Assembly (NCBI GenBank): GCA_030604585.1
Contig: JAUVVP010000079.1
Location: forward strand, 1-7,414
Reading direction: 5' to 3'
Origin: Planctomycetota bacterium
GTDB taxonomy: Bacteria > Planctomycetota > Brocadiia > SM23-32
DNA length: 7,414 nucleotides
A program made the translations under genes and the position numbers. This document shows positions 1 to 5,975 of this stretch, in pieces. Within the stretch, counting starts at the first letter, position 1. The number at the start of each line of letters is the position of its first letter. The notes beneath the pieces are model-generated. The model was not told the origin of the DNA and searched no databases. It saw only the letters and a list, made by a program, of their open reading frames with translations.

Positions 1-1504
1 GCTGGCTCTGGACCCAGATCTCGCCGTTCGACTTCTCGACGATCTCCCGGCAGATGGCCAGGCCGATGCCGGTGCCGGGCGGCTTGTCGGTGAGCTGGCT
101 GCCCACCTGCGTGAACTTCTCGAAGACCTTCGGCTGGTCCTTCGAGGCTATGCCGATGCCCGTGTCGCTTACCAGCACGGCCACAGAGCCCGGCCGGCCG
201 TCCTGCGGTTCGACCGGCTCGGCGCTGACCTGGATCTTCCCCCCGTCCCGCGTGAACTTGAAGGCGTTGCCCAGCAGGTTGCTCAGCACCCTGGCCACGC
301 CCTTCTCGTCCGCGTAGACCTCCGGCAGGTCGTCGGGCAGCAGGTGCGTGAAGGCGATGCCCCTGTCTTCGGCCTCCTGGGAGAACAGCCGGCAGCAGCG
401 CTCGATGAGGGGTGGCAGGCCGAAGTAATCGGGCCTGAGGTCCACCTCGCCGTTGGCGACCTTGGCCAGGTCGAGCACGTTGTTGACTATCTCGGAGAGC
501 CTCTCGCTCTCCTGGCGGATGATGGCGGCGAACTCCTTCCTCTCCTCCGGCGACAGGTCGTCGTACTTCTCCAGGATCTCGCCGAAGGCGCGGATGTTGG
601 TCATCGGCGTGCGCAGCTCGTGGGAGACCGACGAGACGAACCAGTCCTTCATGGCGTCGAGCTGTCGGAGTTCCTCGTTGGCGGCGGCCAGCTCCTCGGC
701 CCGCCGGCTCATCTCTTTGAGCAGCCTCGCCTTCTCGAGCGCCACGGTCAACTGGTTGACGCTCAGGTGCAGGTGGCTGACGAACTGGGCGGTTATGGTC
801 CGCCGGCTGAAGACGCCGAGCACGCCGAGCATGGCCCCGCCGAGCTGTAGGGGGAAGCCGGCGAAGGACTCCATGCGGGAGGTGGCCAGCCAATGCCAGC
901 CCCAGGCCAGCGCCTTGGTCGACAGGCTATGGTCCACGGCAACGCTGCGGCTGTCGAGGCAGCGCGCCATCAGCGGGCTGTCGAGCGGCAGCGTGCTGAG
1001 CTCCGGCGGCATCCCGAAGCTGACCCCCGCCTGCGCCGCCAGTTCCAGCGGCAGGGGGTCGTGCGCCTGGGCATACGACGGCTCGGCTTCCTCCTCCAGC
1101 AGCCGCGGGTCCAGCCACAGCCAGACCCCATCGACGCTGGGCAGCATCCTGAACAGCCTTCCGGCGAAGGCGCGCGCGATCTCCACCAGTTCGATCTTCT
1201 GGTTTATCTCGTAGCTGATGGCGTGGAACGCGTTGAGCTGCTCCAGCAGGGCGCTCAGGTTCCGGTTGCTCTCCTCGAGCGCGTCCGTCCTGGACCGCAC
1301 GGTCGCGTCGAGCTTCTCGGCCCGGGTGACGATCTCCCAGGCGAACGCCGTCACCACCACAACCCAGGCGAGCCCGAACGCCACCAGGATCCAGTTGACC
1401 GTCTTGAAGCGCCACATCAGCGAGACCAGGCCGAAGCTGACGGCGAAGATCGAGCCCGCGTAGAAGAACTTGGTCTGAAGGACGCTGTTAGTCCTGCCGG
1501 CCAT
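1..1504 (-). CDS. Membrane-anchored GAF sensor histidine kinase, C-terminus cut by the window edge
   Basis: Hand translation from the ATG at 1504-1502 gives an uninterrupted 501-residue frame that reaches the left edge, so the stop lies outside the window. Two hydrophobic helices (about residues 13-31 and 36-56) are joined by a loop of only four residues, leaving no periplasmic sensor and both ends in the cytoplasm. A coiled-coil linker (about 57-105) leads to a GAF-like domain (about 100-250, with a core strand around 211-234) and a second short coiled coil. The HisKA motif SHELRTP follows, with phosphoacceptor His295. The HATPase_c domain shows the N box (N409 and N413 in NLLGNAFKFT), the G1 box (DTGIGIA, D447), the F box (VFEKF, 460-464) and the G2 box (GTGIGLAI, 477-484). 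All key residues are present, so it should be an active kinase; only the last strand of the ATPase and any tail are missing. The start is supported by a GGAG at 1518-1515 inside the end of the upstream phosphatase gene. It follows that gene by 4 bases and probably senses a cytoplasmic ligand or redox state through GAF. Its cognate response regulator is not visible. Confidence 0.93.
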   Translation of the reverse strand, partial: MAGRTNSVLQTKFFYAGSIFAVSFGLVSLMWRFKTVNWILVAFGLAWVVVVTAFAWEIVTRAEKLDATVRSRTDALEESNRNLSALLEQLNAFHAISYEINQKIELVEIARAFAGRLFRMLPSVDGVWLWLDPRLLEEEAEPSYAQAHDPLPLELAAQAGVSFGMPPELSTLPLDSPLMARCLDSRSVAVDHSLSTKALAWGWHWLATSRMESFAGFPLQLGGAMLGVLGVFSRRTITAQFVSHLHLSVNQLTVALEKARLLKEMSRRAEELAAANEELRQLDAMKDWFVSSVSHELRTPMTNIRAFGEILEKYDDLSPEERKEFAAIIRQESERLSEIVNNVLDLAKVANGEVDLRPDYFGLPPLIERCCRLFSQEAEDRGIAFTHLLPDDLPEVYADEKGVARVLSNLLGNAFKFTRDGGKIQVSAEPVEPQDGRPGSVAVLVSDTGIGIASKDQPKVFEKFTQVGSQLTDKPPGTGIGLAICREIVEKSNGEIWVQSQ

Positions 1505-1508
1505 GCTC

Positions 1509-3095
1509 TCACTTCTCCACCGGTTCGCCGAAACGCACCACCAGCGACGTCACGTCGTCCAGAAGCGGCCGACTGCCGCAATGGGCCCGGGCCGCTTCGA
1601 CGATGCTGAGCGCCATCTGCTTCGGCGGCGAACCCATCGCTGCCAGGGCGGCCCTGCGCACGCCTTCCAGGCCGAAGCTCCGGTCCTCGGCATCCTGCGC
1701 ATCCAGCAGCCCGTCGGTATAGAGGACGATGATGTCGCCCCGGCTCAACTGCACGCTCCGCTCTTCGAACTGGCCCTCCTCGTGCAGGCCCAGCAGCAGG
1801 CCCTCGGTGTCCAGCCATCCCTTCTCGCCCAGTTGCATCAGCAGCGGCTTGGGATGGCCGGCCCGGCAGAAGGTCATCACGCCCGTGGAAAGCTCGATCT
1901 CGGCGTAGAAGACGCTGATGAGCAGCTCCGAGCGGACCAGGTCGTCGAACAGCGCCTTGTTGACCTGGGCCATCAGGCCGGCCACCGAGCGGCGGTGAGC
2001 GGACTCGCTGCGCACCACGCTGCGGAAGGCCGTCGCCATCAGCGCCGCGCCCATGTCGTGGCCCGACACGTCGGCAATGACCAGGCAGACGTGGTCGTCC
2101 AGCAGCCAGTAGTCGAACAGGTCGCCGCCGACGTGGCGCGCCGGCTTGCAGTGGCCCCCGGCCTCCAGGGCGCCGGCGTGCAGGGGCTCCTCCGGCAGCA
2201 GGCTCAACTGGATCTCGGCGGCCAGCTCCAGCTCGCGCTCCAGCTCCCGGCGCTCTCGCTGGGCATTGAGCAGTCGGCAGTTGTGTATCTGCGTGGCGGC
2301 CGTGGCGGCGACCGCGCTGACCAACTGGAGGTCGCTGGCGGTGAACATGTTCGTCTCGCGCTTGCGCGTCAGGTTGAAGACGCCGAGCACGCGTTCCTCG
2401 TTGTCCGGCTGGGTGGTTATCTTCAGCGGGACGCTCAGGAAGCAGTTGGCCTCCCGCAGCTCGTTTACCCCCAGCGAGTCGGCCGGCATCGGGTCGCCTT
2501 CATTGACGATGATGCCTTGGCCGCTCTCGAACACCTTCCCGCTGATGCCTTCGCCGGGCCGGACGCTCACCTCGCCGGGGACGCTCTCCGGCAGTCCGAC
2601 GGCGGCCCGGATCCTCAGCGCCCCGCTCTCCTGGTCAACCACCATGATCGAGGCGCGCTCGCAGTTCATCAGCCAGGTGCCCTCTTTGACCAGCAGGTCG
2701 CATATCTCGACCTCGTCAAGGAGTGCCCCCACCTGGGCGCTCATGTCGTAGAGGAAGTTCAGCTCCTCGTAGCGGTCCGCCACTTCCCGGGCCAGGCTGG
2801 AGATGTCCTGGTCGGCGGTGAAGAGCCTGCCTATCACCTCGGCCGCCGCCCCGGCGGCCCGGGCCGCGCGCTCGTTCGTTTCCCCCGCCACCACCGCCCA
2901 GCCGGTCCGGCTGCCGCCGATCCGCACGGGGGCATAGGGCCGCTCCGAACGGCGCAGTCCCGCCTCCGGCTGCAACGCCAGCGCCGTCCCCGTCAGGGCG
3001 GCCAGGCGCTCGAGCATCTCGCCGTAGTCATCGGGGTTGAACTCGCCGCGCCCGTCGCCACGCCCACCACTCCTGTCCCACAGGGCCTTGACCAT
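1509..3095 (-). CDS. GAF-domain SpoIIE/RsbU-like PP2C-family Ser/Thr phosphatase
   Basis: From the ATG at 3095 this is a 528-residue soluble protein. The order is an N-terminal region of unknown type (about 25-93), a GAF sensor domain (about 128-275), a charged signalling helix (about 278-300) and a SpoIIE-type PP2C phosphatase domain (about 300-526). Metal-binding acidic motifs of the family are intact: GGDLFD (D325), ADVSGHDMGAAL (D342), YTDGLLDAQD (D461) and LLDDVTSL (D513, D514). The family dephosphorylates Ser/Thr on STAS-domain anti-anti-sigma proteins or similar partners, releasing a sigma factor or other target. GAF would gate this activity. An in-frame GTG at 3140 would add 15 residues but lacks a ribosome binding site. 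The ATG at 3095 has AAGGA nine bases upstream, so I chose it. The gene is followed at 4 bases by a histidine kinase in the same direction, implying an operon and coupled translation. No STAS protein, anti-sigma kinase or sigma factor lies in the window, so the substrate is unknown. Confidence 0.93.
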   Translation of the reverse strand: MVKALWDRSGGRGDGRGEFNPDDYGEMLERLAALTGTALALQPEAGLRRSERPYAPVRIGGSRTGWAVVAGETNERAARAAGAAAEVIGRLFTADQDISSLAREVADRYEELNFLYDMSAQVGALLDEVEICDLLVKEGTWLMNCERASIMVVDQESGALRIRAAVGLPESVPGEVSVRPGEGISGKVFESGQGIIVNEGDPMPADSLGVNELREANCFLSVPLKITTQPDNEERVLGVFNLTRKRETNMFTASDLQLVSAVAATAATQIHNCRLLNAQRERRELERELELAAEIQLSLLPEEPLHAGALEAGGHCKPARHVGGDLFDYWLLDDHVCLVIADVSGHDMGAALMATAFRSVVRSESAHRRSVAGLMAQVNKALFDDLVRSELLISVFYAEIELSTGVMTFCRAGHPKPLLMQLGEKGWLDTEGLLLGLHEEGQFEERSVQLSRGDIIVLYTDGLLDAQDAEDRSFGLEGVRRAALAAMGSPPKQMALSIVEAARAHCGSRPLLDDVTSLVVRFGEPVEK

Positions 3096-3104
3096 GGCGC
3101 TGCA

Positions 3105-3109
3105 TCCTT
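3105..3109 (-). promoter_or_regulatory. Ribosome binding site of the phosphatase gene
   Basis: AAGGA on the minus strand, nine bases upstream of the ATG at 3095. It favours this start over the in-frame GTG at 3140, which has no purine-rich site at a suitable distance. Confidence 0.7.
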
Positions 3110-3199
3110 GTCCACAAGCCCCGCGCGAACGCCGGTTCACCGGAGCACGCCTCGCCCGGACAACCCCGGCGACGCCACACCCTTCTCCCTCTCCATCAC

Positions 3200-3205
3200 A
3201 TTATA
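3200..3205 (-). promoter_or_regulatory. Candidate sigma-70 -10 box for the phosphatase/kinase operon
   Basis: A perfect TATAAT on the minus strand, in one of the few AT-rich patches of this GC-rich region. The expected start of transcription near 3193 would give a leader of about 98 bases before the ATG at 3095. The -35 side is weak: CTGGCC sits 19 bases upstream and matches TTGACA at only three positions, so the promoter may need an activator or use another sigma factor. Confidence 0.45.
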
Positions 3206-3351
3206 CGGCAACGCCGAGGGCGGAGGCCAGAATCTTGGGTCGCCTGCGCGAAAGCGATGTGGAACCCGCAGTTCAAGCCCCGCCTCTCGACCCTGTATTG
3301 AGCCCCATGCGCTCAAGGAAACACCGCATCCCGTTCCTGCTCGTCTCCCTG

Positions 3352-3405
3352 CTCGCTCTCGCCCTCGCCCTCGCCCTCGCCCTCGCTCTCGCTCTCGTTC
3401 TCGTT
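3352..3405. repeat. Nine-unit imperfect hexanucleotide tandem repeat (CTCGYY)
   Basis: Nine consecutive 6-base units: CTCGCT, four CTCGCC, two CTCGCT, two CTCGTT. Units vary only at the last two positions, always C or T. The tract lies between the two outward-facing promoter candidates. Such tracts can change copy number by slippage; here that would alter spacing in non-coding DNA. Confidence 0.9.
3362..3382 (-). other. Canonical G-quadruplex motif on the minus strand
   Basis: Within the hexamer tract the plus strand has four CCC runs at 3362-3364, 3368-3370, 3374-3376 and 3380-3382, each separated by TCG. The minus strand therefore reads G3-N3-G3-N3-G3-N3-G3, which fits the standard intramolecular quadruplex pattern with equal short loops; the plus strand could form an i-motif. 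Structure formation in the cell is inference. Confidence 0.6.
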
Positions 3406-3453
3406 CCATAGAGCCGCGCACATCCAAAGAGGGGCCTGGTCCTCGGCGAGTGC

Positions 3454-3469
3454 GGGATGCTGGCATCCC
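3454..3469. repeat. 16-base palindrome upstream of the repeat-protein gene
   Basis: GGGATGC and GCATCCC form perfect 7-base arms around a 2-base centre (TG). It overlaps the candidate -35 hexamer of the rightward promoter, so it could be an operator. Alternatively it is one copy of a short dispersed palindromic element. It has no T-run, so it is not a terminator. Confidence 0.5.
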
Positions 3470-3489
3470 CGTGCCGCCGATGGTAGAAT
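3460..3489 (+). promoter_or_regulatory. Candidate sigma-70 promoter of the VCBS-repeat gene
   Basis: CTGGCA (3460-3465, four of six matches to TTGACA) and TAGAAT (3484-3489, five of six matches to TATAAT) are separated by 18 bases. Transcription would begin near 3496, leaving a leader of about 60 bases before the ATG at 3555. The -35 half lies inside the 16-base palindrome. This is a pattern match only. Confidence 0.35.
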
Positions 3490-3543
3490 GACCGTCCGGG
3501 CGACTCGGGTCCGAGAACGCGTACCTTTCCTGCATTGTGAATC

Positions 3544-3547
3544 GGAG
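3544..3547 (+). promoter_or_regulatory. Ribosome binding site of the VCBS-repeat gene
   Basis: GGAG seven bases upstream of the ATG at 3555. It supports that start over an in-frame GTG at 3537, which would put six extra residues in front of an otherwise standard signal peptide. Confidence 0.65.
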
Positions 3548-3554
3548 TCCCGCC

Positions 3555-5921
3555 ATGAAACACAGAACCGCCGTCAAGGCGGCCATCCTTTCAGCCGTAC
3601 TCGGGTGCTGGTGCGCTGCGACCGTGAGCGCCGCCGAGGGGAAGGCCAGCGAACGTTTCTACTTCCTCGGACCGCATCTGTTCCCCTTCCAGCAGGGGAT
3701 CGGGCTGCTGATCCCCCACGACATGAACGGGGACGGCAGGACTGACCTGATCCTGGTGGACTCGCGCGCAAGCAAGTTCCAGATACTCGTCCAGAAGGCC
3801 GAGGGGGCCGAGGAAGAGGCCGAAGAAGAAGCCGAATGGTCGGACTCCTCGGTCAACGAGGTGGAGGCGGACCGGCTGCTGGGCAAGGATGACGTGCGCA
3901 TCAACCAGCCGCTGCGCGGCTACGTGGTAGGGGACTTCGGCGGCCACGACGCCGCCATCGCCTACTTCACCGACAGCAAAGAGCTGGTCGTTGACCGCAA
4001 GGACGAGGACGGGAACTGGGAGACCGCGCAGCGGTTCCTGCTGGACCTGGACTCGAGCTTCGGCGGGGGGTTCGAGAACACCGACCTGGACGGCAACGGC
4101 AAGCAGGACCTGGTCTTCCTGGCCGAAGACGCCCTGCTGATCTTCTTCCAGGACGAAGCGGGCAAGATGGCCGAGCCCAAGCGCTACCCCGTGGCCAAGG
4201 AGAAATCGTCCGGCCTCGTCCTCGGCGATGTGAACAACGACGGGCGGCCGGACCTCATCTACCGCTCGCCCGGCACGCGCTACCCCCTGCGCATACGCCT
4301 TACCCAGCCGGACGGCTCCCCGGGACCGGAGTACAGGTTCCGCATGCCGCCGCCGCGCCACGTCGCCGTCGGCGACTGCACCGGCGACGGCCGCACCGAG
4401 ATAGCCCTCATCGAGTCCACCACCAACCGCATCAAGGTGCTGCGCTGGGAGATGCAGCAGAAGAGCCCCCTCGAAGGAACCGAGACTGGCGCGCTCGAGA
4501 TGGTGCCCCTGCCCAAAGACCAGAAGGACAAGATGCGCAGCTTTGCCGTGGCCGACCTGGACGGCAACGGCCTGCCCGACATCGTCGTCACCGAGCCCGG
4601 CGCGGCCCGCATGAGCCTGCTGCGCAGCCAGGACGGGACCGGCCTGATGGCCCTGGAGAGCTTCCCATCCCTCGAAGAGGCCTCCAGCGTGGCGGCCCTC
4701 ACGGCGCCGGACGGCGCGGCCGAACTCATCCTGTGCAGCAAGAAAGAAGCCACCGTCGGCGTGAGCCGCTACGACGCCGAGAGCGGCAGACTGGAATACC
4801 CGAAGCCGATAGACGTCGGGGGCAAGCCCCACGCCGTCGCCGTCGGGCGGGGGCCGGCGGGCGAGGCGCCGCGGCTCTACTGCACCGTGGAGGGAACGGC
4901 GGAGGAAGACGAGAAGGAAGGCCCGGCCGAACTGGTCACCCTCGAGCGCAACGAGGCCGGCTTCCAGGTGCTGCGCCGCCAGCCGCTGGAGGAACTGAAG
5001 GGGCCGCCGGACCGGCTGGTCCCCACCGATGCCAACGGCGACGGGCTGACCGACCTGCTGGCCTTCCCCGAGTACGAGTCGCCCGTCCTGCTGGTGCAGG
5101 ACGGCGAGGGCCAGTTCGAGAACGTGACCGAGAACCCCGGCTTCCACAAGCACATGCTGCGCGGGTTGAAGGGCGCGGCCGTGGACACCGCCCCGCCGCG
5201 CGCCGGCCAGCAGCCGGCCATGTTCCTGGCCAACCGCAACCTGGTGCGCGCCGTCCGCTACGACGGCTCGAACCTGGTCGTCGAGGATCAGTTCAGCAGC
5301 ACCAATCCCCGCAGCTCCTACGTCGCTCTGAAGGCCACGGACCTGAACGGCGACGGCGAGGTGGAGGTTCTGGCCGTGGACTACACGTCCAAGTGGCTCT
5401 CCGTGCTGGAGCGCGACGAGAAAGGCGTCTACCGGGTGAGCCGCAACATCGAGATCGGGCCGTTCGAGTTGCTCGGACTCAGGACGGAGGACGTGGACGG
5501 CGACGGCAAGGCCGAGGTGATCATCGTCGGCGAGCAGAAGCTGGGCGTGCTCTTCCTGGCCGAGGGCGGGCCGCAACTGAAGGAAATCTCGATCATCGAA
5601 AGCGACCAGAAGGAGACGGCCTACGCCGAGGTCGTCATCGGCGACTTCAACAACGACGGCAAGAACGACCTGCTGCTGCGCGAGGCGAAGAAGCACCAGC
5701 TCGAGATCTTCTACCGCGACCCCGACGGCGAGTGGAAGACGGGCATGCGCTTCGAGGTCTTCGAGGGCCGCACCTTCGACCGCCGGCAGGGGCAGGTGCC
5801 CGAACCGCGAGAGGTCGTGGCGGCCGAGCTGACCGGCGACGGCCTGACCGACATCGCCATCATCGTCCACGACCGCGTCATCGTCTACCCGCAGCAGAAT
5901 CCGGCGGCGACGGTCAAGTAG
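3555..5921 (+). CDS. Exported FG-GAP/VCBS-type beta-propeller repeat protein
   Basis: A 788-residue protein with an N-terminal Sec signal peptide: basic MKHRTAVK, hydrophobic core to about residue 24, and a likely signal peptidase I site after VSAA (residue 27). The rest is built of repeats of about 50 residues whose core is a D-x-D/N-x-D/N-G calcium loop followed by a hydrophobic strand. Clear loops begin at about residues 56, 177, 225, 274, 334, 492, 596, 646, 697 and 758 (for example DMNGDGRTDLILVD, DLDGNGKQDLVFL, DFNNDGKNDLLLR). Four weaker copies at about 127, 383, 431 and 544 keep the strand but lose the loop. An acidic run (AEEEAEEEAE) sits at about 84-93. The family forms calcium-stabilised beta-propellers on the cell surface or outside the cell, used in adhesion or ligand binding. 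No enzyme domain, C-terminal membrane helix, dockerin or sorting tail is visible, so it is probably periplasmic or released. The next gene follows after 54 bases and is probably co-transcribed. Confidence 0.92.
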   Translation: MKHRTAVKAAILSAVLGCWCAATVSAAEGKASERFYFLGPHLFPFQQGIGLLIPHDMNGDGRTDLILVDSRASKFQILVQKAEGAEEEAEEEAEWSDSSVNEVEADRLLGKDDVRINQPLRGYVVGDFGGHDAAIAYFTDSKELVVDRKDEDGNWETAQRFLLDLDSSFGGGFENTDLDGNGKQDLVFLAEDALLIFFQDEAGKMAEPKRYPVAKEKSSGLVLGDVNNDGRPDLIYRSPGTRYPLRIRLTQPDGSPGPEYRFRMPPPRHVAVGDCTGDGRTEIALIESTTNRIKVLRWEMQQKSPLEGTETGALEMVPLPKDQKDKMRSFAVADLDGNGLPDIVVTEPGAARMSLLRSQDGTGLMALESFPSLEEASSVAALTAPDGAAELILCSKKEATVGVSRYDAESGRLEYPKPIDVGGKPHAVAVGRGPAGEAPRLYCTVEGTAEEDEKEGPAELVTLERNEAGFQVLRRQPLEELKGPPDRLVPTDANGDGLTDLLAFPEYESPVLLVQDGEGQFENVTENPGFHKHMLRGLKGAAVDTAPPRAGQQPAMFLANRNLVRAVRYDGSNLVVEDQFSSTNPRSSYVALKATDLNGDGEVEVLAVDYTSKWLSVLERDEKGVYRVSRNIEIGPFELLGLRTEDVDGDGKAEVIIVGEQKLGVLFLAEGGPQLKEISIIESDQKETAYAEVVIGDFNNDGKNDLLLREAKKHQLEIFYRDPDGEWKTGMRFEVFEGRTFDRRQGQVPEPREVVAAELTGDGLTDIAIIVHDRVIVYPQQNPAATVK

Positions 5922-5963
5922 CATGCCTCTCAGGCTATGAAGGCGAACGCTCTCCCCTACCAT

Positions 5964-5967
5964 AGGA
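5964..5967 (+). promoter_or_regulatory. Ribosome binding site of the DUF4430-like gene
   Basis: AGGA eight bases upstream of the ATG at 5976. The earlier in-frame ATG at 5937 has no comparable site, so the later start is preferred. Confidence 0.6.
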
Positions 5968-5975
5968 CGAGCCCC

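Larger units (their letters stand above)
3096..3554. other. Divergent intergenic region between the signalling operon and the repeat-protein gene
   Basis: These 459 bases separate two divergently read genes. They hold a leftward -10 box (3200-3205), a 6-base inverted repeat with a 7-base loop (3298-3303 and 3311-3316), a hexanucleotide tract (3352-3405), a 16-base palindrome (3454-3469) and a rightward promoter candidate (3460-3489). Open frames crossing the region on both strands give only low-complexity translations (Leu-Ala on plus, Arg-Glu/Arg-Ala/Arg-Gly on minus) dictated by the hexamer tract. I see no convincing gene here. A 34-codon frame at 3307-3411 is treated as a finding. Confidence 0.75.

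Noticed and set aside
3461..3475. Sigma-54 -24/-12 promoter (TGGCAT...GTGCC)
   Set aside because: The GG-to-GC spacing is one base short of the required distance, and the TTGC part is missing.
1503..3491. A 662-codon open frame on the plus strand opposite the phosphatase gene
   Set aside because: It is the antisense shadow of a well-recognised phosphatase; the translation is Gln/His/Ala/Arg-rich with no domain, and it runs through the hexamer tract.
3600..3620. Lipoprotein signal (lipobox at LGC) in the VCBS-repeat protein
   Set aside because: The residues before Cys read V-L-G, a poor lipobox, while a standard signal peptidase I site (SAA) lies a few residues on.
4733..5965. A 410-codon frame overlapping the VCBS gene in another plus-strand frame
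   Set aside because: Arg/Gly/Ala-rich shadow with no recognisable domain; the repeat-protein frame explains the DNA.
5922..5975. Terminator between the VCBS gene and the DUF4430-like gene
   Set aside because: No GC hairpin with T-run is seen in the 54-base gap, so read-through and an operon are more likely.
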